64,000 bases of DNA, taken from contig JAZQAK010000060.1 in NCBI GenBank assembly GCA_045545175.1, forward strand, positions 1-64,000, given 5' to 3'. The translations under genes were made by a program, and so were the position numbers. Below are positions 16,248 through 22,365 of this stretch, piece by piece (position 1 is the stretch's first letter; each line of letters starts with the position of its first letter). The stretch comes from RGIG6165 sp045545175 (GTDB taxonomy: Bacteria > Bacillota > Clostridia > Oscillospirales > Feifaniaceae). Below the pieces are notes generated by a model. That model had not been told where the DNA came from and searched no databases. It saw nothing but the letters and a program-made list of their open reading frames with translations.

Positions 16248-17300
16248 TTATATGACCTCTGTAAGTAATTTTCCGAGTGTATCAAAATCTATCTGGTGCA
16301 GAAAAGCAGCACCGATATCACTCAGCAAAACAAGTTTTATACCGCTTGAATTTGCTTTTTTATCGTTTTTGAGTGCACCGAGTATCTCCTGTGCCGAATA
16401 GGGAGGTGTCGTTGGCAGACCGTATGCCTCAAAAGCATTTTTTGCAAGTTCTGCAAGTCCTTTTTTTGTAAGACCGAGAAGTTCTCCGATTCTGCAGGCA
16501 ATGACAGTGCCTATTGCAACACCCTGACCGTGAGAATAAGTACTATAGCCACCAAGTTTTTCTATGGCATGTCCGAAGGTGTGTCCGAGATTGAGAATGC
16601 CTCTTATGCCTTTGTCAAGCTCGTCAGCCTGTACAATCGTGCTTTTGAAGTGAACACAGCGTGTTATCATTTCCGTAAGGTCGAGTTGTTTTTCGTATAT
16701 TAAATCAAACATATCCCTGTCCGAGAGGAGTGCGGTTTTGATAACTTCAGCCATACCGTCTGAAAAAGTTTCTTTTTTGAGTGTAGCAAGAAGGTTTGTG
16801 TCAATAAGAACCGCCTTTGGCTGATAGAATGCACCTACCAGATTTTTGCCGTAGGGCAGGTCATATCCCGTTTTACCGCCCACGGAAGAGTCTACGTCCG
16901 AAAGGAGTGTTGTAGGAATCTGAATAAAAGAAACGCCCCTCAGATACGTTGCCGCCGCAAAGCCACACATATCACCCGTTACACCGCCGCCGAGGGCGAT
17001 GAGAGTATCCTCTCTGGTGAACTCGTTTTCACAAAGAAAATCGTATATTGCAGTTATTGTCGAGAAGTTTTTTGATTCTTCTCCAGCAGAAAATACGAAA
17101 GAAAACACCTCATATGAAGACAGAGCCTCTTTGAGTGTGTCTGCATAAAGAGGGGCGACGTTACTGTCTGTTATAATCGCGACTTTTTTGCCTTTGATAA
17201 AACGGTTTATGTATGTATCTGCATTTTTGAGCAGATTTTGTCCGATAGTTATGTCGTAAGTGTTGGTTTTCTTTACTGTTTCGCAGGTAACTCTGTTCAT
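16248..17300 (-). CDS. aroB: 3-dehydroquinate synthase
   Basis: A 350-residue NAD- and metal-dependent enzyme that cyclises DAHP to 3-dehydroquinate. The NAD-binding GGGVTGDMCGF and PTTLLSDVDSSVGGKTG blocks (about 97-150) and the metal-binding LNLGHTFGHAIE and YSHGQGVAIG segments are intact. It is the first gene of the aromatic operon; a GAGG box precedes the ATG. Only about 25-30 nt separate the start from the putative -10, so there is no room for a T-box or riboswitch leader. Confidence 0.96.
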   Translation of the reverse strand: MNRVTCETVKKTNTYDITIGQNLLKNADTYINRFIKGKKVAIITDSNVAPLYADTLKEALSSYEVFSFVFSAGEESKNFSTITAIYDFLCENEFTREDTLIALGGGVTGDMCGFAAATYLRGVSFIQIPTTLLSDVDSSVGGKTGYDLPYGKNLVGAFYQPKAVLIDTNLLATLKKETFSDGMAEVIKTALLSDRDMFDLIYEKQLDLTEMITRCVHFKSTIVQADELDKGIRGILNLGHTFGHAIEKLGGYSTYSHGQGVAIGTVIACRIGELLGLTKKGLAELAKNAFEAYGLPTTPPYSAQEILGALKNDKKANSSGIKLVLLSDIGAAFLHQIDFDTLGKLLTEVI

Positions 17301-17332
17301 AATGCCTCGTAATTAAAAAAATAATATTAAAC

Positions 17333-17362
17333 AGTATATATCAAATAATCATACAAAATCAA
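17333..17362 (-). promoter_or_regulatory. probable promoter of the aromatic amino acid operon
   Basis: On the minus strand TTGATT (17362-17357), an 18-bp spacer and TATACT (17338-17333). The region is AT-rich, so the match is less certain than others in the window. Confidence 0.55.
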
Positions 17363-17395
17363 TAAATAATTATTCATTTAACAAAAATTTCACTA

Positions 17396-17424
17396 TTTAC
17401 AGAACAAATGTTTTGATTTATAAT
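17396..17424 (+). promoter_or_regulatory. dinB promoter with LexA-like box in the spacer
   Basis: TTTACA, a 17-bp spacer and TATAAT. The spacer holds GAACAAATGTTT (17402-17413), which fits the Gram-positive LexA box core GAACRNRYGTTY. A repressor bound here would cover the promoter, the expected arrangement for an SOS gene. Confidence 0.75.
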
Positions 17425-17442
17425 AATATCGAGGTGAATAAC

Positions 17443-18660
17443 GTGGAGAGAAGTATATTGCATTGTGATTTAAATAATTTCTATGCATCTGTTGAAAAGT
17501 TGTATCATCCCGAGCTTGCAGGTAAGGCGATAGCGGTGGCAGGTAGAGAAGAAGAACGCAAGGGCATAGTTCTTGCAAAAAGTGAAGAGGCGAAGGCATG
17601 TGGTGTAAAAACGGGGGATACGATATGGGAGGCGAAAATCAAATGTCCCGGTATTACGATACTTCCGCCGGATTTCGAAAAATACAGTAAATATTCGTTT
17701 CTTGCTCGGCGCATATATGAGCGATACACCGATCTTGTGGAGTCGTTCGGGCCCGATGAATGCTGGCTTGATGTAAGCGGTTTAGACATACCTGCCGAAG
17801 ACGTTGCTCAGTCGGTCAGACGGGATATGAAAAGTGAACTCGGGCTCACGGTATCAGTAGGCGTTTCTTTCAACAAGATATTTGCAAAACTTGGAAGTGA
17901 TATGAAAAAGCCTGATGCCGTAACGGTGATAAACCGTGAAAATTACAAGGATAAAGTGTGGCCGCAACCTGTTGAGGAACTTCTTTTTGTGGGACGGGCC
18001 ACCAAGAGAAAACTTCATGAAATGGGCATATTTACGATTGGGAATCTTGCAGTTGCAAGTGAAGAACTTCTTTTGAGAAAATTCGGAAAAAACGGGCTTT
18101 TGCTAAGTCGTTATGCAAGAGGTGAGGATATGTCGGCGGTATCACGTGCAACTTACGTTTCTCCGCCGAAATCCATAGGAAACAGCAGGACTTTTCCGCA
18201 TGACCTTTGCTGTGAACAGGAAGTTGCAGAAGCCATAACGATGGCTTCTGAAAAGGTTGGGAAAAGGCTTCGTGACAAGGGGCTCTATGCTGGCGGAGTA
18301 TCTTTATCCGTAAAAGACAGCGACCGCAAAACAAAACAGTTTGATGAAGCAATTGAATTCACACAAAGCAGTGAAGTTATTACGAAAAAAGTGGTAGAGT
18401 TGTTCTTGAAAAACTATCCCGGTGCGTTTTCTGTCAGGGCGGTAGGTGTGAAGGTGTATGCCCTTACAGATAAAAAGTGCGAAGAACAACTTGATTTTGA
18501 CGGTTTTATATATCTCAGTGAAAGAGAAATGAGGCGCGAAAAAGCGTATGACGAATTGAAAGAACGTTTTGGAATAGAAGCAGTTACAAGAGCTAATATA
18601 CTCGGTAAAAACATTTTCGAAGGTGTGTGCGGAGCAGATTTCGGAAGAATACCCCGATGA
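17443..18660 (+). CDS. dinB: Y-family DNA polymerase IV
   Basis: A 405-residue translesion polymerase. The catalytic acidic residues are in ILHCDLNNFYASVE at the N-terminus and in GPDECWLDVSG near residue 105; the KIFAKLGSDMKKPDAVT finger/palm block follows, then the little-finger domain. No clear beta-clamp peptide is visible at the C-terminus (it ends GADFGRIPR). I chose the GTG at 17443: the promoter -10 ends at 17424, so earlier codons lie upstream of the transcript, and GAGGTG sits 6 nt before. A LexA-like box overlaps the promoter. Confidence 0.92.
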   Translation: MERSILHCDLNNFYASVEKLYHPELAGKAIAVAGREEERKGIVLAKSEEAKACGVKTGDTIWEAKIKCPGITILPPDFEKYSKYSFLARRIYERYTDLVESFGPDECWLDVSGLDIPAEDVAQSVRRDMKSELGLTVSVGVSFNKIFAKLGSDMKKPDAVTVINRENYKDKVWPQPVEELLFVGRATKRKLHEMGIFTIGNLAVASEELLLRKFGKNGLLLSRYARGEDMSAVSRATYVSPPKSIGNSRTFPHDLCCEQEVAEAITMASEKVGKRLRDKGLYAGGVSLSVKDSDRKTKQFDEAIEFTQSSEVITKKVVELFLKNYPGAFSVRAVGVKVYALTDKKCEEQLDFDGFIYLSEREMRREKAYDELKERFGIEAVTRANILGKNIFEGVCGADFGRIPR

Positions 18661-18676
18661 AATTTTTAACAGCCTA

Positions 18677-18705
18677 TTGACTTAAGGGGTAAATTGGGTT
18701 ACAAT
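18677..18705 (+). promoter_or_regulatory. promoter of tRNA-Thr
   Basis: TTGACT, a 17-bp spacer and TACAAT, ending 13 bases before the tRNA. Confidence 0.85.
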
Positions 18706-18718
18706 GGTTAGGCTTGAT

Positions 18719-18795
18719 GCTGATGTAGCTCAGTCGGTAGAGCGCATCCTTGGTAAGGATGAGGTTCACGGGTTCGATTCCCGTCATCAGCTCCA
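18719..18795 (+). tRNA. tRNA-Thr (anticodon GGT)
   Basis: The acceptor GCTGATG pairs with CATCAGC, the anticodon stem CATCC/GGATG holds the loop TTGGTAA (GGT), the T-arm is ACGGG/CCCGT around TTCGATT, and CCA is encoded. It is transcribed alone. Confidence 0.95.
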
Positions 18796-18831
18796 AATAA
18801 AAAGACACCCGTTTGGGTGTCTTTTTATTTG
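18796..18831 (+). terminator. terminator of tRNA-Thr
   Basis: The stem AAAAAGACACCC / GGGTGTCTTTTT begins directly after the CCA end. Its core is the same as the terminator repeated next to tRNA-Leu(CAG). Confidence 0.9.
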
Positions 18832-18860
18832 GAACAGATAACAGGTGCGAGAACCTTTTT

Positions 18861-18898
18861 GTAAAATAAAACAGACGGTCAGTTCTGACCGTCTGTTT
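18861..18898 (-). terminator. terminator overlapping the end of a minus-strand gene
   Basis: A 13-bp GC-rich stem (AACAGACGGTCAG and its complement) is followed on the minus strand by TTTTATTTTAC. It covers the last codons and stop of the gene at 18879-19745. Confidence 0.85.
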
Positions 18899-19745
18899 CT
18901 GTTTTTTCAAGACCTGTTGTGGAATCAAGTTTGATTATCTGTGCAAGGTTTTCCTTGCCGTATTCGTAAGTTTTTAAAGTGATTGTACTTTCACCTGAAT
19001 TGTAGCGCGTTTCGTAGACCGTACGCACGCCGTCTGTCAATACTTCAGAAGTGCCTATGTACGTCGGATAATCGGGATAATTTGCATAAATAACGCTCGT
19101 TACTTCATCAGGAATACCGATATCAGAAAGATAGATGTAATCAAAATCATCGGGCTCACCTATATCGCCGCTTCGGTTGATGGATTCAAGGTATACGTCA
19201 GCGTATATCTCTTCGATGTCCTTGAGGATTTCAGCGTCATCCTCAGATACGTTAAGGACACGCGAAACGTATTTTTCGGGGAAAAGATTTTTTACCGATT
19301 CTGCGTAGTTTTCACCGTTCTGAACGTACTCAATGTTGAGAAAATTGTACGTTTCTGAGCCGCTGATTCTGTATTTGAGTACAGCGGGAAGGATATTGGC
19401 GTTTTCAGTTCTGACAAGGTTACTGTTTTTGAAGGTGTATTCACCATATTGTGTCAGCGCGTATACAGTGAGATATTCACCGTCGTTTTCCGTGCCTAAT
19501 ACAAGATGACCTTCGCCGTTTGTTTCGCCATTAACACTCTTGTTACTGTCAAAAATTGCACGTGATACGATTCTGTCGAGTGTGTCATCGGCAACGTAGA
19601 TTATTTCGGAGCCGTCAGCACCGCCGAAGAGTGAAAAGTTGCTTTCTTCGTTAACGGTTGCGTATACAAACATCGATATCAAAATCACGAAAATAAGAAC
19701 GGCAATAAGTACGGTCTTGCGTTTTTCTGCATTATTTGTATTCAT
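18879..19745 (-). CDS. membrane-anchored protein of unknown function
   Basis: A 288-residue protein with a charged start (NTNNAEKRK), one hydrophobic segment (about 11-29) and a long acidic extracytoplasmic part. It should be anchored by the N-terminal segment with the rest outside. I recognise no domain; the outer part is rich in Asp, Glu, Tyr and Asn and looks like mixed strands and helices. It has its own promoter and terminator, so it is a single-gene unit. Confidence 0.7.
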   Translation of the reverse strand: MNTNNAEKRKTVLIAVLIFVILISMFVYATVNEESNFSLFGGADGSEIIYVADDTLDRIVSRAIFDSNKSVNGETNGEGHLVLGTENDGEYLTVYALTQYGEYTFKNSNLVRTENANILPAVLKYRISGSETYNFLNIEYVQNGENYAESVKNLFPEKYVSRVLNVSEDDAEILKDIEEIYADVYLESINRSGDIGEPDDFDYIYLSDIGIPDEVTSVIYANYPDYPTYIGTSEVLTDGVRTVYETRYNSGESTITLKTYEYGKENLAQIIKLDSTTGLEKTETDGQN

Positions 19746-19777
19746 ATATACCTCTTATAATGTATGTTCGGATATTT

Positions 19778-19805
19778 ATTCTACACCATTCACAGAAAAA
19801 GTCAA
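19778..19805 (-). promoter_or_regulatory. promoter of the membrane-anchored protein gene
   Basis: On the minus strand TTGACT (19805-19800), a 16-bp spacer and TAGAAT (19783-19778). Confidence 0.7.
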
Positions 19806-19825
19806 TCCAACTTCAAAAAATATAT

Positions 19826-19849
19826 ATGTAAAGCAAAATGACTTTACAT
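19826..19849. promoter_or_regulatory. perfect 8-bp inverted repeat, possible operator
   Basis: ATGTAAAG and CTTTACAT are separated by 8 bases, upstream of the promoter at 19778-19805 and past the end of the ferredoxin gene. No T run follows on either strand, so it is more likely a protein site or a weak hairpin than a terminator. Confidence 0.4.
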
Positions 19850-19909
19850 TTGCAAACGCCCATTACAAAAGGGTTTTAACGATAAATGGCAGAGTGGGTA
19901 AAAATTTAC

Positions 19910-20098
19910 TCACTCTGCCGAGATTGCACCAACCGGGCATAAATCTACCGCATCAAGTCCTGCTTTTTCCATATTTTCAGGGAGGTTAGACTCGATTGCC
20001 TCGGCTTTGTCGTTGCTGTTGAACTTAAAAATGTCAGGGTATGTGTTTACACACATTCCGCAACTGATGCAAACTTCTTTGTCAACTGTTACTCTCAT
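19910..20098 (-). CDS. single-cluster [4Fe-4S] ferredoxin
   Basis: A 62-residue electron carrier. Cluster ligands are C10, C13 and C16 (CISCGMC) and C54 (LCPVGAI), as in the Thermotoga-type ferredoxin. The Cys usually found in the NLCPD position is Tyr here (NTYPDIF), so only one cluster is possible. Its ATG lies inside the upstream gene and the two overlap by 17 bases, which couples it to a membrane protein. A 12-bp GGCAGAGTGAGT-type hairpin overlaps the stop and may end the transcript, though the T run is poor. Confidence 0.92.
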   Translation of the reverse strand: MRVTVDKEVCISCGMCVNTYPDIFKFNSNDKAEAIESNLPENMEKAGLDAVDLCPVGAISAE

Positions 20099-20633
20099 GA
20101 ATTTTTTCCTCGTATGATTTATAAATTTTATATAACTCCGTTATTTCTTCGGGAGAATATATTTCGAAAAGTCTTTTTTTTGCCTCGTTAAAATCGGGTT
20201 TCTTTTCTTTGAGAAGAGAAGTGAAATACTTAATGTCCTGTGCTGACATTTTTGGCAGGTATTTTCTTAATATTTTCGTTTTCTCACCAAGAGGTATGCT
20301 CTTTATCACGTCTTTTGGGGAGGGAAGGGTTTTCTTTTTTCCTTTTAATGTCACGTTTTCTATATCGGCACCGTTACCGATTTCTATATTGTAAGTTGAG
20401 GTTTGCTCCGTTTTGTTTTCGGTAACGTTATCGTTATCGGTTATATGTTCCTGTTCTGTAACTTCGTTTGTATTTTCTGAAAAAGAAACGCCGTTGTATT
20501 GCGGCTTTGACGGCTTGAAATCTATTTGAGAAGCCTTCTTATCAACAATAATTACGGCGATGATAGCAGCTGCACAAAAAGAAGCCAGACATACTGAGAT
20601 GAACATTATTATTTTGTGTATTTTTTCATTCAT
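20082..20633 (-). CDS. single-pass membrane protein of unknown function
   Basis: A 183-residue protein with one N-terminal membrane segment (about 8-30, rich in Ala and Ile), a polar Thr/Asn/Glu-rich linker (35-85) and a helical, charged C-terminal half with FNEAKKRLFEIYSPEEITELYKIYKSY near the end. No family recognised. The 17-base overlap with the ferredoxin start suggests co-production. A CTGAGG box precedes the ATG. Confidence 0.65.
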   Translation of the reverse strand: MNEKIHKIIMFISVCLASFCAAAIIAVIIVDKKASQIDFKPSKPQYNGVSFSENTNEVTEQEHITDNDNVTENKTEQTSTYNIEIGNGADIENVTLKGKKKTLPSPKDVIKSIPLGEKTKILRKYLPKMSAQDIKYFTSLLKEKKPDFNEAKKRLFEIYSPEEITELYKIYKSYEEKIHESNS

Positions 20634-20691
20634 AAAATACCTCAGATAAATGTGTTGTAAATACTTTTTCCTATTTTATGGCGATTTATAC

Positions 20692-20720
20692 TTGACTTTT
20701 TAAAAATGTTTTAGTAAGAT
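20692..20720 (+). promoter_or_regulatory. promoter of tRNA-Trp
   Basis: TTGACT, a 17-bp spacer and TAAGAT, 18 bases before the tRNA. An overlapping GATAAT would give a 20-bp spacer. Confidence 0.65.
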
Positions 20721-20738
20721 AATAGGGCAATTGAATAC

Positions 20739-20814
20739 AGGGGTATAGCTCAGCCGGTAGAGCAGCGGTCTCCAAAACCGCGTGCCGAGGGTTCGATCCC
20801 TTCTGCCCCTGCCA
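20739..20814 (+). tRNA. tRNA-Trp (anticodon CCA)
   Basis: A 76-nt gene. AGGGGTA pairs with TGCCCCT at the acceptor, the anticodon stem GCGGT/ACCGC encloses CTCCAAA (CCA), the T-arm is GAGGGTTCGATCCCTTC, and CCA is encoded. The last part of the gene is repeated exactly 142 bases downstream. Confidence 0.95.
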
Positions 20815-20818
20815 AACA
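20794..20818 (+). repeat. 25-bp direct repeat, copy in the 3' end of tRNA-Trp
   Basis: Starts at the CGATCCC of the T-arm, runs through the acceptor and CCA and 4 bases beyond. It is identical to 20936-20960. Confidence 0.95.
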
Positions 20819-20854
20819 TAAAAGGTACACCAAACGGTGTGCCTTTTATGTTTA
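20815..20854 (+). terminator. terminator of tRNA-Trp
   Basis: AACATAAAAGGTACACC pairs with GGTGTGCCTTTTATGTT around AAAC; it starts directly after CCA. Confidence 0.88.
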
Positions 20855-20935
20855 ATACGAAAAATGGGATCGAAAGGCGGCTGTTGAATTTGTGCCGGTG
20901 GCACAAAGAACCGCCGTGGCTTTTCCGCAGAAAAG

Positions 20936-20960
20936 CGATCCCTTCTGCCCCTGCCAAACA
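20936..20960 (+). repeat. 25-bp direct repeat, orphan copy of the tRNA-Trp 3' end
   Basis: Exact copy of 20794-20818 without the rest of a tRNA. It is followed by its own terminator hairpin and by another sequence like that after the first copy (GTTTAATAYGA..GGATCGAAAG). Between the copies lie small hairpins (TGTGCCGGTGGCACA, CTTTTCCGCAGAAAAG). Confidence 0.95.
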
Positions 20961-20992
20961 AAAAACACACCATTCGGTGTGTTTTTTGTTTA
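20956..20992 (+). terminator. second terminator after the orphan tRNA-Trp end
   Basis: AAACAAAAAACACACC pairs with GGTGTGTTTTTTGTTT around ATTC. It differs in sequence from the first terminator but has the same place relative to the repeat. Confidence 0.85.
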
Positions 20993-21036
20993 ATATGAGA
21001 AAAAACGGGGGATCGAAAGTTGATGAAAAATGTTGA

Positions 21037-21065
21037 TTGTATTTGCATTACCAAAATGGTATAAT
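21037..21065 (+). promoter_or_regulatory. promoter of the thrE-like pair
   Basis: TTGTAT, a 17-bp spacer and TATAAT. It places transcription start near 21072 and so rules out the upstream in-frame start at 21030. Confidence 0.8.
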
Positions 21066-21113
21066 TACTTTTATTATAAAAACACAACAAATTTTTCGTT
21101 TGGTGGGAAAATC

Positions 21114-21878
21114 GTGGTTGATGAGAAAAGACAACTAATGTCATGTATGCTTGACTTAGGAAAAGAAATGGTCCAGTCAGGTGCGGAAATCAGTCGTGTC
21201 GAGGACACGTTGGTAAGAATAGGATTGTCGTACGGTGCAAAAAGAGTTAATGCTTTTGCATTGGCTTCAAACATTCTTTTGTCAATAGAATTCGACGGTG
21301 GCGAGGAAATCACAAGAACACGTCGTATTACCAAAGGACTTCAGAATGATTTTTCAAAACTTGAGGCGTTAAATGATTTGAGTCGCAGGTTTTGTCAGAA
21401 AAATATGTCAGTGGAAGAATTGCACGATGAGTTTGTAAGCATATGTGAACGTAAACCGTCGGTTTTACTTACGTATATGGGAAGTGCGCTTGCAGCAGGT
21501 GCATTTGCGATGTTTTTTGGCGGTGCTGTTTATGATGCGATAGTTTCCGCAATATTCGGTATTTTGATATGTTTTATGCAATATAAGCTTACACCGCTTT
21601 GCAGAAACAGTATTACGTTTATAATCGTGGCGTCAATTTTGTCGGGACTGGGTACGTCATTAATATGTTATGCGCTTGAATTTCTCAATCCCGATAAGAT
21701 TATGATAGGTGACATAATGCTTCTTGTACCGGGAGTTGCCATAACAAATTCTGTCAGGGATATTTTTGCAGGTGACACCATAACGGGAACGATGCGTTTT
21801 ATTGAGAGTCTGCTTTCTGCGGCCGCACTTGCGGCAGGCTTTATGCTTGCAATCTTTGTAGCGGGAGGTTTGTTATGA
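21114..21878 (+). CDS. threonine/serine exporter-like protein, large half (DUF1212)
   Basis: About 254 residues. A cytoplasmic N-terminal part (LMSCMLDLGKEMVQSGAEISRVEDT, then the conserved ALASNILLSIE block) is followed from about residue 115 by five hydrophobic segments. In ThrE, this half and the small half below are one protein; here they are split, a common arrangement in Firmicutes. The export substrate is inferred from the family. I chose the GTG at 21114 with GGTGGG upstream; an earlier ATG at 21030 precedes the promoter. The stop overlaps the next start (ATGA). Confidence 0.88.
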   Translation: MVDEKRQLMSCMLDLGKEMVQSGAEISRVEDTLVRIGLSYGAKRVNAFALASNILLSIEFDGGEEITRTRRITKGLQNDFSKLEALNDLSRRFCQKNMSVEELHDEFVSICERKPSVLLTYMGSALAAGAFAMFFGGAVYDAIVSAIFGILICFMQYKLTPLCRNSITFIIVASILSGLGTSLICYALEFLNPDKIMIGDIMLLVPGVAITNSVRDIFAGDTITGTMRFIESLLSAAALAAGFMLAIFVAGGLL

Positions 21879-22327
21879 AATCTGTTATAATTCAGCTTGT
21901 TACGTCGTTTTTTGGTTCGCTTGGTTTTGCTGTTATATTCAACCTTCGTAAGAAGTATATTATCCAGGCATCAATAGGCGGTATTGTTTGTTGGGGCACA
22001 TATCTTTTAACGACTCTTGTTACGAATGGGGTTTTCCTTCCTGCGCTTGTTGCTACGGCAGTTGCCGCGCTTTACGCGGAGGTTCTTGCAAGAATTTTAA
22101 AGGTTCCGACAACGGTTATATTTATTTCGGCCATTATTCCGCTTATTCCCGGTAGTTCACTCTTTTATACGATGAGCAGTGTTGTTTCCGGTGATATAGT
22201 CCAGTTTCAGAAATACGGAACGGATACCATTCTGTTCGTTCTTGGTATAGCCTGCGGAATAAGTATCGTATCGTCACTTTGGTACATGTTCCAAAAAATT
22301 CATAATAATTTTTCTTTGAACAAATGA
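21875..22327 (+). CDS. threonine/serine exporter-like protein, small half (DUF3815)
   Basis: A 150-residue membrane protein with four to five hydrophobic segments and the conserved FIISAIIPLIPGSSLFYTM-type block (here FISAIIPLIPGSSLF, about 90-104). It is the partner of the preceding gene and overlaps it by 4 bases, which supports a two-part transporter. Confidence 0.87.
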   Translation: MKSVIIQLVTSFFGSLGFAVIFNLRKKYIIQASIGGIVCWGTYLLTTLVTNGVFLPALVATAVAALYAEVLARILKVPTTVIFISAIIPLIPGSSLFYTMSSVVSGDIVQFQKYGTDTILFVLGIACGISIVSSLWYMFQKIHNNFSLNK

Positions 22328-22365
22328 TTTTATAAAAATATAATGTAGTTTTAAGGAGTGCTGTT

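Noticed and set aside
17301..17442. T-box or other leader riboswitch for the aromatic operon
   Set aside because: The predicted leader is only about 25-30 nt and shows no T-box sequence; control by ACT domains is more likely.
20686..21144. 152-codon minus-strand frame across tRNA-Trp and its duplicate
   Set aside because: It is antisense to the tRNA and both terminators and has no start signals.
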